Positions 45,010 to 56,995 of a stretch of 64,000 nucleotides of DNA are shown here, in pieces. Origin of the DNA: Gordionus sp. m RMFG-2023 (Eukaryota > Nematomorpha > Gordioida > Chordodea > Parachordodidae). The notes under the pieces are model-generated. The model was not told the origin of the DNA, searched no databases, and was given only the letters and a program-made list of their open reading frames with translations. Made by a program: the position numbers and the translations under genes. How positions within the stretch are numbered: the stretch's first letter is position 1; each line of letters opens with the position of its first letter. The stretch is from assembly GCF_954871325.1 (NCBI RefSeq), contig NC_088777.1, positions 29,365,366 to 29,429,365 of the forward strand. The letters are read 5' to 3'.

Positions 45010-45452
45010 ATTGTGGCTTTCGTTCTCTTCGCTACACTGCACACGGTACGATTCCCAAACAATTTATTTTAAATGAAATAGTTATATTTCTCATATTTAA
45101 ATAAAAATATTATGCTAAACTAACCTATCTCATATTTTACTTTTAATAAACCTTTTATCGGTCCGTTGTCCCACCCCCTCCTTCATTATTATATAGGATT
45201 TAACTTATAATATACAATAAATTTATTGAATTTAAAACAAATTAAACAATAACATAAAATTTATCGAATTTAAAAACATTTAATGGTAAATCTAAATATA
45301 TTTCCGCGAATATGAAGTTGATGATTTATCTTCAAAAAAGATACTCCAGCAGTAGTCCGCCAACATATATATACGATTCTTGCCGTGATAAAACTTTCCG
45401 AGATTTTCTATCTATTGATGGAACCGCTCCCCCATTTCTTCTGACACAGCAC
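45010..45452. other. AT-rich gap between MITE and repetitive ORF
   Basis: No gene is supported. A 63-residue plus-strand frame at 45,312-45,503 overlaps the end of the repetitive ORF on the other strand and has no known motif. Confidence 0.45.
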
Positions 45453-46874
45453 CTAAGTTTTCAGGAAAAAAATCTTTATGGGAATGAAGAAAATGGATTT
45501 TGAGGGACATTCGGCACCCATTTCCTTATAATTTGTTAATAGGTCATCAATTTTCTCACGATAGTCGGCTGATTTATGATTGCCAAGGAACGATCTGCAT
45601 ATCCATTTAAAAGATTCCCATGCTTTTAATTCAATGAGTAACAATTCATCTTCAAAAAAAATGTCCTTCATGAGTTTTCTTATTTGGGGGCCCACTAAAA
45701 TCCCCTCTTTTATTTTTGCTTGGGAAAGCTTGGGGAAAAAATTTCTAAGGTATATCGTGGGGCCCTCGGACAATTTTTTGATAAAATTTTTGATTAGTCT
45801 ATTTTATGTGCAACGGAGGCAACAAAATCTTATTTTTAGAAACAAGCGGGATATTTACGCGATTTTTTTCAAGAACGTTGGAACGATTCTTTCATTCAGA
45901 TACTGTATAATGTTTTAGAGTTTCTCTGGAATTCCAGAGACAAAGAAAACACGAATGCTTGGTGTAGCCTAACTGAAGGCCTGTCAGGATTGCGATCATT
46001 TTGAGATCGCAGCATATCTTAAATTTGTAAATGGAATAATTTATTTTGACAATAAATATTTCATATGATTCATTTAACTGGTTGGAATAGGCGATGGGAA
46101 TTGATGGCTTAGAATTTCCGTTATGAAGTAAAACTGCTTTCAAGCTGTTTTTGCTTGAATAGATGGATGAACAAGCGCAATTCATCGGGCACCAATTCAA
46201 TATTAAGTTGTAAAAAAAGTTGACCTAGATTGTTGGAATAGTATAAAAAATTTTCGTAAGAGAATAAATTTTTCACGGAATCGGTATGAAGTTCGAACTC
46301 CATTTTTTAAAATCATTGCCTTGAGGCTAAAAATTCGGACTTTCTTTTTGAATTCTGGTTATGTCATTTAGTTACTCTTGTGACATAAATGACGAATCTT
46401 CTTCGGGATGATACTCAAGATCAATATTGTCATTGTCCTGGCAACGTAATTTTTCCAGCTGCGAACTATCAAAAAAGGAACTGTTGTATGCATATTATAT
46501 TTTACCGGATAAACAACCGACAAAATTTCAGGATAACGAATTTTCTTCTTATTATTTTTGTTAAACCCAAATGTACTAATCGAGCAAAAATAACAATCCC
46601 ACGAATGATTTCTTGCTACGTGCCAAAATGCAGGTTTCGAATAAGGCAAATATGACTGTTTTCCATTTACCCATGAATTAAAAGAATTATAACATGTTTT
46701 ACATATGTAATTAGGGGCAAATGGTTTATCCAAATCGCAGAGTGGAATATTGTAATAAATTTCATAAATCCTTTGAATGATTGGAGAAATTGGACATTTT
46801 TGTGTGGGCAATATATAGCCCGCACAGATGTAACAAAATTTAGAGACACACTTTAAACAAGGGGACCTCGGCAT
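45453..46874 (-). pseudogene. Broken copy of an arthropod repetitive ORF family
   Basis: In gene order on the minus strand: 46,874-46,368 with paired cysteine motifs (CVSKFCYICAGYI; FAPNYICKTCYNSF; WDCYFCSISTFGFNKNN), 46,303-46,121 (an LxxLxLxxxxAELLASRL-like block), 46,200-45,892 (YSSKNSLKAVLLHNGNSKPS; GYTKHSCFLCLWNSRE) and 45,773-45,453 (GPQIRKLMKDIFF; SFLGNHKSADYREKIDDLL). I recognise this order from a multicopy family seen in many arthropod and some cnidarian assemblies. Its biochemical role and mobile-element class are not known to me. The first part could bind zinc. The copy is broken by at least three frame changes but keeps nearly the whole length. Confidence 0.7.
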
Positions 46875-47849
46875 TAATTTTTTGTAGAATATTATATAAG
46901 GATGGAATTTGAATAATATTTAAAATCCAATTTAAAAAAAAATTAATGAAAGAAATTAAATGTTTATGAAAAATTAAGCGAGAAAAAAAATAATTCTTCT
47001 CCTTTCTTCCTAGTTCCTACTCGTTATTTGGCATTATTATTTATTGCCCATACTAAGGGTTCAAGGTACTCCATTGGAAAATCATATATTTTGATATAAA
47101 TTGATTAAAAAAACAAATATTCTTAAATACATCTAAAAAAGATAAATATTAATAAAAAATTACCAATTATTGCATTAATGCATAAAATATTACTAAATAC
47201 AACTAAAAAAGATAAATATTACCTTAATTTTGCTTTAAAAATGCTTTATGCAAAGAAAATTCAATAAAAGTGTACAAATTAAAAAGTACGAAAAAAGCTG
47301 TAAGGACTTTTTTAATTTATAGATTTTGGTTAAATTTTCATGGCATAGAGTACTTTTGAAACATAATTAGAAAATCTTGAGCATATTTGAAGCAAAATTA
47401 TATAAAATTTATCTTCTAAAATTAATAATTTTGATAGTAATTTAAATCGAAAACTTAAGACCCCCAAAACAAAATTCTTTACCATTTTTCTCAAAAACCA
47501 ATCGATAAAAAATTATAAAAATTAGTAAATTTATAAAGAAATATAAGTTTAACACTATCACAAATTTACAGGGATTTTTATTTCTTTAAAATATATTCGT
47601 ATAAAGACCTATATTTTACCATTTTTGAGATTTCGAAAAATTGTTTTTATACGGTATTATTTTTAAAACTTGACGTGTAGGGAAAATTTGGAATGCGGAT
47701 TCTAACTCAGCGTCAAATTCTGCACCAAAACTTGTTTTTATTTTCTTCTCCCATTTTTCTTATATTTGTAAGAAAAAGGTCCATAAGAATGAGGAATAAC
47801 TTGGATCAAATTTTTATTGTGATAGTTACAAAAAAGAAAAAAGGTCCGA
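46875..47849. other. AT-rich sequence, no gene recognised
   Basis: Contains a diverged 68-bp tandem pair near 47,128-47,225 (aaatacatctaaaaaagata; atattac). Short frames have no motifs. Confidence 0.5.
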
Positions 47850-48224
47850 AATTTTTTTTTAAAAAGTTTTGCCGGCCCGAACCTGAAATTTTTTTTTAAA
47901 AAAAATTTACCGACCTGGCCCGGCCCGAATTTATTTAAATATAGAAATTAATTTTAATAATTACTCAAAATAAAAGACATATATTATATGTCGTTTAGTT
48001 TCAATAAATAAAATCAAATATTTTTATTTTACATAAAAAATTCAATATAAAATTAATAAATTTAGATATATCTAAAAAAATTTCCAAAATTCGACCCGAC
48101 CCGGCCCGAATTTTTTTTAAAAATATTAGGCCCTGCCTGGCCCGAACCCGATTATTTAAAATAAAATTAGGCCCGAGTCCGGCCCGAAGCGGGTACGGGC
48201 AGGGCCTAACTTTGCAGATTTCTA
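47850..48224. mobile_element. GGCCCG-rich hAT MITE, left end lost
   Basis: It closely matches 58,385-58,752 (gttttgccggcccg; atatgtcgtttagtttcaat; aggcccg). The right end reads, in reverse complement, TAGAAATCTGCAAAGTTAGG, the same as in the complete copy at 58.3 kb. The left inverted repeat and target duplication were not found. Confidence 0.8.
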
Positions 48225-48650
48225 CATGAAGCCATTAGCCAGTGAATGGACTGGTTTGAGAACAAGATATACGTATTCCCCGAGCCCGGAGCGTGGAAAC
48301 CAGGAGGTTGTGCTGCGAAAGAGATTGGAGACTGCCGTTCAATGTTTTCACTGTGGAATGGAGGGACACTTCTGGAGGGGTTGTCTTCAGGTGGGGTTGC
48401 TCTGGAGAAGGGGAATGAATGGTGAAGAGATTGGAAGTAAGGCGCCTAATATTGGGGGCTCAGCGGGTATCTCAACCAAGGAAGCCAGCGGGATTGGAGG
48501 TCCCTGGAAGACAAGCGGTGACGCACGTAGAATTTTTAGAGTTGGGGGTAACCCAGGAGTTGATTTATTTCGGTCATAGGGTGCGGAGAGCCTTGCCACG
48601 CCAATGAGGAACTTTGGATTGGGGAAGGGTGGAGATGTTGTAAGTGGGGT
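48225..48650 (+). pseudogene. Retroelement gag-like fragment with zinc knuckle (fossil)
   Basis: A plus-strand frame starting at 48,226 contains CFHCGMEGHFWRGC, a CCHC zinc knuckle (C-x2-C-x4-H-x4-C) typical of retroelement nucleocapsid. The piece is GC-rich, unlike its surroundings, and starts exactly at the edge of the hAT MITE. No polymerase is nearby. It is an isolated broken fragment of unknown family. Confidence 0.6.
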
Positions 48651-49113
48651 TATTTCTCTTTATTTTGTTGTATATATTTTTCTAGTTTTATGTTATGCGT
48701 AATAATTTGGCCATGTAACAACGGCTTAAGCATTTGACTTGAATTGTGTAATTTATAAAACTCAAGATGAGTCCTATTTTTTTAGAAAATTATTTGTTAT
48801 ATTGTAGAATATAAAAGGGAGATTTTGAGGCAAATGTTCATTAATTTACTTTATTTTTTGGTAAAAGTTTATTACTTACTTAGGGTTATTAGTGTTATTA
48901 AATTCCTATAGTACATAACCAATAAAAGGGTGTGAATTTTCTTATACCTCCGTGAGAGGGAGGGCCGTGAATAAAAAACTAGGCCAGCGCCCATCTCTAG
49001 GAGTTAGCATTACAAGTAATTTCTTATTTTTCAATAGCCTAAAAATCATTGAGTAAAGTTATAAATTGGCAGTTCCCACAATTGTTAAACTTCGAATCAG
49101 GTGTGGTAACTTC
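48651..49113. other. AT-rich sequence, nothing recognised
   Basis: Follows the gag-like fragment and could include its 3' flank. No gene, RNA or element end can be supported. Confidence 0.45.
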
Positions 49114-49619
49114 TAGAGATGTAAAGATAGGGAAATTTCATATTTTCCCGGGAAATTTTCAGAATTTTTCCTTAAAATAAATATAAAATTTTATTGCAAA
49201 AATTATGATTTACAATTTAATTTATTATATCATAAATTTCAAAATAATTTTTATCGTGAGTATTTAAACTTATTTTTTTATTAGTGCAAATCTTCAATAT
49301 AATTTTAAAAGTACAAAAACAAAGGTAAAATGTTAAACATTATATTCTCATACATAATATTAATATGATATATTATAGACATTAATAATTAATGATATAT
49401 TTAGATTTGATATATAAGGATCATTATATTTTAATCATACTATAAAACTGGTATAATAATTTATTGATGTTTAATTTAAATTAATATGACTGCAATGATA
49501 CAGCTAATAAGAAGAAAGGGTATATATCAATATGCAAAGATTGTCAATTGTCATGAAATTTCCCAAATTCAACAAAGATGTCAGTTTATCAAAAAATGTC
49601 AAATATATTAACGGTTTTT

Positions 49620-50935
49620 AATTTATGAAGAGGATATTGTAGTATGTTTACCAGATTCCAGTAATCCTAATAAAAATATCCCAAAAAACATAAATAAAAC
49701 CATCCTAAATACTTTTAAAGAAAATACCAATAATTTTAATAATATATCAGGCACGTCTAAAATTAAAAGTTTTTTTGACAATGTAACTGAACAAAAAAAT
49801 CAAACACAACTTGATGGTGCTTTGGCATTAGCTATTTTTATGTCAACTTTTAATTTAGTTGAAAATAAATTTTTTATCAATTTTTAAAATTAATTAGCTC
49901 AGCTTATAAAATTCCATCTAGATATACAATTAGTAAATTAGTAAATCATTATTAGATTTTGAATATAATAAAAAGACAAATACAACAAAAAATTCCATAC
50001 TTTAAAAGATTTTATTCTCGTTGGCTGGACATATATTCGTGGAGAGTCCATCATGAATTTCACAATTATGACTCCAGAAACCATTTTTTTTAAAATCCAT
50101 TGACACAGGATCTATTGCTCACACTGGTAATTATATCGCATCTGAGCTGATCAAGGTAATTGAAGAAATGGTAGTAAAAAATTAATCTCAATAGTAATTG
50201 ATAACGTAAAAAATGTGAAAAAGGCCTGGAGTCTTGTTAAGGCAAAATATAATTATATTGAATACTTTGGATGTGCCGCACATTAAATCTGCTTATTAAA
50301 GATTTATAAATACGTTTTATTGAAAAGATCATCAAAAAAACCAAACAAATAATTAAATATATAAAATTTAATGGTATATTATTGGCAACTTTTAAAGAAA
50401 GGCAAATATTGAAGGATATAAATCTTCCTTAAAAATTCCAAGTCCAACAAGATGGCGAGGTTTTGTTATAATGTTGCAAAATGTTGTGAAAAATAAGGAA
50501 GTTTTGCAAGAAATTGCAATTTTTAGTTTATTTATAGACAAACAAAGAAGGCGTATTATATTGGACAAAGAAGGATACTGGGATAAATTAAAGGCTGTAC
50601 TGACTTTTTTGGAATTTATTTATAACAAAATTATAATTTTAGAATAGGATACAGCGGTATTATCTGACGTACCAGAAATATTTTAGGATATTAAAGATAA
50701 ACTCAATTCATCAAATTTTATTTTTAATGAAAATGATTTGAAAAGTGTTAAGATGCATATTAATAAACGAAAGAAATGTTGTTGCCGAGAATATCATTAT
50801 GTAACAAATTTTCTGGATCCTAGATATTATGGCGTGAAATTAAGAGACCACGAATTAACAGTAGCTTTAAATTTAATAAATATTATTTCAAACCAAATTA
50901 TTTGGGATATTGGAAAAATTATAGGTAATTTATAG
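49620..50935 (+). pseudogene. DUF659-type hAT transposase, decayed
   Basis: Plus-strand pieces in order: ISGTSKIKSFFDNVTEQKN and VENKFFINF (49,750-49,890), a YTISK-like segment, FILVGWTYIRGESIMNFTIM (about 50,010-50,070; the family reads VSDGWTN-RGES), SKKLISIVIDNVKNVKKAWS (about 50,175; usually TDNAKNM), EYFGCAAH (about 50,261), and NFLDPRYYG (about 50,810). This is the order of hAT transposases with a DUF659 domain. The C-terminal dimerisation region is missing. Stops and frame changes are frequent, so it is long dead. Confidence 0.85.
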
Positions 50936-52068
50936 TGTTGTTAAATACTTTGACATATAACTAGTTACATTAGAAAAATATAACTAGTTAGTTACATAAT
51001 AAGTTACTTTATACATCATTCATAAACGCATTTATTTAATATAAAAAATTAGGATATAATAATTATAATCAATTATTTGAAAAAATGTATAATTTATTTA
51101 TATAAAAAAATAATTAAACCGAAAAAAAATATCGGAAAATAGAATATATTTATTAGAGACCTGCTGGCCTGCACATAAGCCTGGGTACACAGGCCGGGGC
51201 GTAATTTTAATTTTTATAAAATATATTCAGCCAGGACTTGAATTTTTTTAAAAAAAAACATCCGGGCCAGGCTGTATATTTTAAAACCAAATATTTGAAA
51301 TCGCCATTATTAGCTATAAAAATCAAAAATAAATATAATATATTTTTATGAAAATTTTTCTTATTAGTAAGTAATTACTAAATTGGTAGTTTATTCAAAA
51401 ATTATTTAATTCTTAAATAATCTAAGTCTTTGTCGTTCCTTATACTAAGTTCTATGATCTAATATAGTAAAATTTAAACATTTATATGAAATTCCATAAA
51501 TATTACCAGCAACTTGAGGGCAAAAAAATATGATATATTTTGCTAAATAGGTAAAGAAATATAATATTAAAAAATAGATTTATTAATTGAATTTGGTTAC
51601 GAAATTATGAAACCTAGCAATCTAACAATTTAAGAAAAGAATATCTATTTGTACGGGAAATTATATTATTGTTGCATATCCTTTGTGAACACAATCAGTA
51701 AAAAATTTAAAATATAAATTTTAAAATTAATTTATCACACCCTTGAATCGGACTGCCCACCTGAAAATTTTATTGTAGTGGACAAAACTAGCTTTACCCA
51801 CCTAGGTTCACCCATTGGAGGTGAAAGTGCTATATTTCATTTCAGAGATGAATTTCTTGTCAAATTCAATAGAATGAAATTTTAAAACATTTACCTGCTC
51901 ATCAGGCTTTTTATTTATTTAAATACTTTTTATTCATTTCTAAAATTTTACATGCCTTTCGTTCATCAACAATTTTCATGTCCCTTGAAATATTATTAGA
52001 CCTTGATGTTCATTATAAAAATACTCTCGAATCTCTTTTAAATATCAAATTCTCTTCACTCTTCAGTA
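50936..52068. other. AT-rich sequence with hAT-like ends
   Basis: It begins with TAGTGTTGTTAAATACTTTG (50,933 on), like a MITE end. At 51,154 a TAGAGACCTGCTGGCC start with GC-rich words (ggcctgcacataagcctggg; ccgggccaggctg) resembles the TAGAGGTCTGCA hAT family. Partner ends were not found. No coding signal. Confidence 0.45.
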
Positions 52069-52935
52069 TGCAAGATGACGTTCCACCAAAGCTAGGGGGT
52101 ATATGTATCCATTCCCCCACATCCTTAATCATTTCACCCATTTTATCCTAAGTTGATAAATTTCCATATACACTTGGAGTCTTGGTAACTATCGAATCCA
52201 CATCATATGGCAGCATTAAACCTCTGGAGCAAAGATTCTCCAAGCCGCTCATTACAAATTTAAGACAAGAGACTGGAATTTACCATTGATACAGCATTGC
52301 ATTGAATACTTACACTTCAAAGCTGTTCAAAGAAAATCTCCATCGCTCTTTCTTCCCTTAAACTCAACCCCGAGTATACAGAATGATAACAATACGACTC
52401 TTTTGTTGGATCAAATAATTCCAGCCTCAGCCATATGCCACCTTGGCTACGAATGGTTAGAAAATATACATAGTTCTAATTTAAGCTTGTTTATTAACCA
52501 ACGAAGAACTTAGAATAGCTCTAGGTCTTCGTTTTGTGAAATCGTAACGCCGACATCATGTGTCCTTTGGGAAACTCATATCTATAACCTTAGACACCCC
52601 CCCCCCCACCATACTATCATTTTTCAAAAGGCAAATTATCCAGGCACTATGCCATCAATTCGATCATCAATAGAATCTTAAAATCCGCAAATATTCCTTC
52701 TACATTAGAACCATCTGGCTTCAGCCTTGATGGAATGACGCTAGTCCCTTGGAGCCGAGGTATACCCCTCGCTTGGAATTATACATGTGTAGATCGTTCT
52801 GCCAGATCTTTTTATTTCAACTCTATCACGAAAGCTGAAAATACAAAAACAAATAAATATAGCCACCTTAATAATCATTTATTTATTCCGGTAGTTACAG
52901 ACACCTGTGAATCACTTGGACCCCAAGTCTAAAAT
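52069..52935 (+). pseudogene. Retroelement C-terminal region downstream of a reverse transcriptase
   Basis: Plus-strand pieces are PKLGGICIHSPTSLIISPIL (about 52,090), YEWLENIHSSNLSLFIN with LRIALGLRF (52,450-52,540), HYAINSIINRILKSANIPST (about 52,640) and the frame 52,735-52,932 with GMTLVPWSRGIPLAWNYTCV. This block follows the polymerase in a group of invertebrate retroelements, where it reads PDGVTLFPFxxGxxLxWDATCVDT and may be a nuclease-like fold. That last point is my inference from the D...WDxT spacing. The polymerase itself is absent. The copy is broken. Confidence 0.6.
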
Positions 52936-53127
52936 TATTCAAAATAATAGGGCAAAGGTTACATTTAATCACAGGTCAAAAAAGGCTTCTACCTACGTTA
53001 AAGAATATTAATCAAAATTTGTCGATTCAAATTTATTAAGCCCCGCCGACCAAACCTAAATACATTATTTTATTTCTCTTTATTATATATTTTTACATAG
53101 AATATAGATATAGTATCTATTATAATA

Positions 53128-54250
53128 ATCCTCATAAAATCAATCAAATTTAACCAATAGTGTTCTTTTAAAAACTATTTGTCCAATGATAATCATCATA
53201 GCAATTTTAAGCCAAAAGTAATTCCCATGTGATTTGTAATATGGCGAATTTCTTCAATCTATTGCTTGGTTTAGCTGATATCAATAGATTTGATGATGGC
53301 ACTTTCAGAAATAGTAGTTTATATCAAATTAAATTTTAATATTAATAAATAATTTTTAATTATTTTAGAGTTAGAAAATCAAACATTTTAGATTGCACAA
53401 GAATATTTTGAGAAACATGGATTTCCAAACTACATTGGCTCATTAGATGGTAAGCTCATAAAAATCAAGTCCAGCAAAATCTCCAGTTTTTTTTCAATTA
53501 AATTTATATATATAGATGTGATGATGGCAATTTCAGAAATAGTAGTTTATATCAAAGTTTTAATAAATAATTTTTAAATATTTTAGAGTTAGAAAATTAA
53601 ACATTTTATATTTTGAGAAACATATATTTCCAAACTGCCTTGGCTCTTAGATGGTAAGCACATAAAAAATAGTAGTGCAAAATTAGATAATTTTTATGCA
53701 TAAGTAAATATTTGCATCTCTCATATCTTTTCTGAAAATTTGGCCTTTCTACATGCATTCCATAGTGTTGTATATTTTCTCATAACTTCATGATTGTAGA
53801 ATGTATGTTATTCATAATAATTTTCATTAAAAACCTTTTTATTTTACTTATATATAATTTGACTATGATTGAAGTTAAACTATTATTTGTTAACTTTTAT
53901 ACAACTCTATATCTTTTAATTAGGTAATTTTTATACAAAAGGTAATATTTGCATCTCTCTTATCTTTTCTGAAAATTTGGCCTTTCTACATGCATTCCTT
54001 AGTTTTGTATATTTTCTCATAATTTCATAATTGTAGAATGTATGTAATTCATAACTTATTATAACATATTTGATTAAATGTATAACCTTTTTGCTTTACT
54101 TATATATAATTTGACAATGATTAAAGTTAACCACCTATTATTTTCTAACTTAGAATATCTTATGTCTTAAATTTAATTTTATATTTTGTAACTAAGTAAT
54201 AAATCATTTGAAAGGGTGGTGGTTTGTTTAAAATTTAAATTATAAACATA
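53128..54250 (+). mobile_element. PIF/Harbinger relic, segment copy 1
   Basis: The plus strand encodes GFPNYIGSLDGK at about 53,427 and FPNCLGS-LDGKHI-like sequence at about 53,630, the FPxCLGxxDGKHV block with the first catalytic aspartate of Harbinger DDE nucleases. A DDGTFRNSSLYQ piece (about 53,290; family SDGGVFRNSSLY) lies before it, although in the protein it should come after. A second, shorter repeat of both lies at 53,515-53,680. The following non-coding part has the pair 53,705-53,830 / 53,940-54,060 (ggcctttctacatgcattcc). No long frame survives. Confidence 0.75.
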
Positions 54251-54299
54251 TTTTCAGCATGGTACTTTAATATGTATAATTTCATATAAATACCAGGAG

Positions 54300-55572
54300 C
54301 AGGAATCAGAAATTTCCTCTCATTTGATATTAATTTTCCCAATAATATAAAATGGCAAAAGAAAATATATACATATTAGAAAGATTTAATTTACATAAAC
54401 CCCTTACATCAGGCCTATTTTCTGGATCCAAAGAAAAAATAAATTATTCTAAGGTTTCCTGGGCTTGGGAAATATTTTTCATAATTAATATGGACTTGGA
54501 CGTAGCTTGAGAAACATTTTTCAAAATTAATATAGTCTTAGACTCCTGAAAAAATTTTAATTTTTAAATATGGGCTAGAAATTGGCCTGGAAATTTCTTT
54601 TAAAGACATGGCTAGGTTTGATCAAAAACCAAGGCCCATGCAACTTTCATATTCAAATTGTATTTTTATATATTTTATTTCAGTTCTCAATTATCTAAAT
54701 TATTATGGTCTTTGGTGGGTTTGAGAAAATTTATCCAAGTGCGTGTACCTTTGGGAATTTTTTTAATAATAGGCATAGGTGTAATATTTAACACAGCATA
54801 TTTATATGGCCACAGGTAAAAGCTAATTTAAATATATTTTTATTCAAAAAATAGTATTCATTTTGTCTGAAGTAGGGGTGAGCTGGGTCAAAATAGAATT
54901 AAAAATAGATATGGTTTTTAGAGATATATCTTCCAGGTTTGGGAAAAAATTTTAAAAATTACTATGGGTTGGCCAGACTTGAGAAATTTTTTTTATAAAA
55001 TTATCATAGGTTGGGCTGGGCTTGGAAAATATTTTTATAAATTATACTCGGGGCTTGGGGAAAATTTTTCAAAATTATTATGAGCTTGGACGCTTAATTA
55101 TTTTTTTATTATTAACTATGGGTTAGACATTGGAATTTTTTTGCAGGCCTGATCAAAAAACCAAGGCCCATGAAAATCTGATTTTGATTGTATTTTTAAA
55201 TTCATTATGATCATTTAAATGTTTTATTTCAGCTTTCAACTACCAAAATTATTATGATCTTTCATTGGGCTTGGAAGAATTTTTTAAAATTATTATGGCT
55301 TCTTTGCCTGGGAATTTTTTTTAATATTAAATATTAGGTATAAGTGATCAGTAATATTTAACAAATAATATTGGTATTATCAAGTAAAAGCTTTAAATTT
55401 ATTTTTACTCAAACATAGTATTTACACTTAGTTTTAATGGATTGAACCTGACCTGAAGGGGGAGGGGGTAAAAAGAATAAAAATTGGATATTATTTTCAA
55501 ATAACAGGTAACTATCATAAAAGTAAGAAGAAAGTTCTCATTCCCCATCATTTTTGACGGGCTATCCACTAG
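54300..55572. mobile_element. Non-autonomous Helitron with two internal repeats
   Basis: The 3' end is CCCATC-ATTTTT-GACGGG, then 7 bases, then CTAG (55,569-55,572) and T, almost identical to the end of the Helitron at 17,961. Inside, two repeats about 535 bp apart share aaaccaaggcccatg and tattttatttcag (54,625 and 55,158). Several tgggcttggaaaat words also occur near 17,765-17,850 of the larger Helitron. The downstream flank ttataataataatcctc corresponds to 53,119 in the uninterrupted segment copy, so the insertion point lies after ...cta, before T. The 5' TC end was not located. Confidence 0.75.
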
Positions 55573-55576
55573 TTAT

Positions 55577-56365
55577 AATAATAATCCTCAAAAAACGTCA
55601 ATCAAATTTAACCAAAGTGTTCTTTTAAAAAATATTTGTTCAATGATAATCATCATAGCAATTTTAAGCCAATAGTAATTCCCATGTGATTTGTAGGCGA
55701 ATTTATTCAAATGCAACCCATTTTTAAACTATTGCTTGTTTAGCTGATAGCAATTACAAATTTAAATATATAGATGTGATGATGGCACTTTCAAAAATAA
55801 TAGTTTATATCAAAGTAAATTTTTAATATTAATAAATAATTTTTAATTATTTTAGAGTTAGAAAATCAAACATTTTAGATTGCAGAAGAATTTTTGGAGA
55901 AACATGGATTTCCAAACTGCCTTGGCTCATTAGATGGTAAGCACATAAAAATAAATAGTCCTGAAAAATTAGATCTTTTAAACCAATTGCTTGGTTTAGC
56001 TGATAGCAATATTTTATATAACTATATATCTTATCATTAGATTAAATAAATGTTTGTCTCTAATCTTTTCTAAAAATTTGGCCTTTCTACATGCATTCCA
56101 TAGTTGTATTTTTTCTCATACATAATTGTATAATGTATGTTATTCATAACTTTTTTATTAAATGTATAACATTTTTCTTTTACTTATATATAATTTGAAT
56201 ATGATTGAAGTTAACCTCCTATTATTTGTTAACTTAGAATATCTTTTTATTTTTTCTATTGTAATCTAATAACAATGTCTTAAATTAAATTTTATATTTT
56301 GTACCTAAATAATAAATCATTTGGAAGGGTGATGGTTTGTTTAAAATTTAAATTATATTATATGA
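55577..56365 (+). mobile_element. PIF/Harbinger relic, segment copy 2
   Basis: It repeats 53,120-54,250 with many substitutions and deletions: caatgataatcatcatagca, then DDGTFKNNSLYQ (about 55,775), IAEEFLEKHGFPNCLGSLDG with KHIKINSPEK (55,880-55,970), the ggcctttctacatgcattcc stretch and the gggtgatggtttgtttaaaa end. The frame here is the clearest of the three Harbinger pieces, but a stop precedes it. Confidence 0.8.
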
Positions 56366-56645
56366 TATATCAAAATATTTATAATCTTTTATTAGCTTTT
56401 AAAAGTAATAAATTTTCTAAATTAGAATCTAACAAACACCCACGCTTCTCCCCTAAAACCTGTTTTGCGATACTAAACGCTCCACAGGAGCACTAGAGGG
56501 AAGCGGGGTATTGTATTTAATATAAATATTTTTTAATTCATGGAATTGTTCAAAAATAGTAATTTTGCTATCATTATTTAAAAAATATCTATCCAATATA
56601 TTATTTGTTTCTTCTTCTTTAATCTCTAATAAATTCATAATATCT
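56366..56645 (-). pseudogene. hAT transposase C-terminal fragment
   Basis: The minus strand reads FEQFHELKNIYIKYNTPLPS, then SAPVERLVSQNRF, and in another frame DSNLENLLLLKANK. This is the hAT dimerisation region (family: TPLPSSAPVERLFS). No other part of this transposase is found. The orientation is opposite to the DUF659 relic at 49.6-50.9 kb, so the two probably come from different elements. Confidence 0.8.
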
Positions 56646-56894
56646 AAAACTATTTTTTATTATATATCTATAAAATGAATATTAATATGACTTACAAGAT
56701 TTTTCAAAAAATTTTCAATATAAAAAGGAAAAACTGATGTTTAATGTTTCAAATGATTAGATGAAAAATCAATATAAAACTCGGCTCAACATTTAATAAT
56801 GAATAAATTTAAATAAAATAAAATTTTATTTTCATTAAATTTTAATTAACAAATATTATTAATATTTAAAAAATAATATAATTTATATATTAAA

Positions 56895-56995
56895 TTTAAA
56901 GGAGGAGCGCCGCTCCTCCGCTCCAGCCCTAAAAGGAGCTACTCCCGCTCCCGCTCCTCATTTTTAAAAAGGAGGGGCCTCCAGCTTTTTTTGAA
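56895..56995. repeat. GC-rich GGAGC hairpin block
   Basis: ggaggagcgccgctcctccg and later ggagctactcccgctcccgc, ggaggggcctccagc form short hairpins. The block looks like the subterminal part of a hAT element, possibly the one supplying the C-terminal fragment at 56.4-56.6 kb. Confidence 0.5.

Noticed and set aside
52286-52932. Two short plus-strand frames as host genes
   Set aside because: Both match consecutive parts of one retroelement's C-terminal region, in family order.
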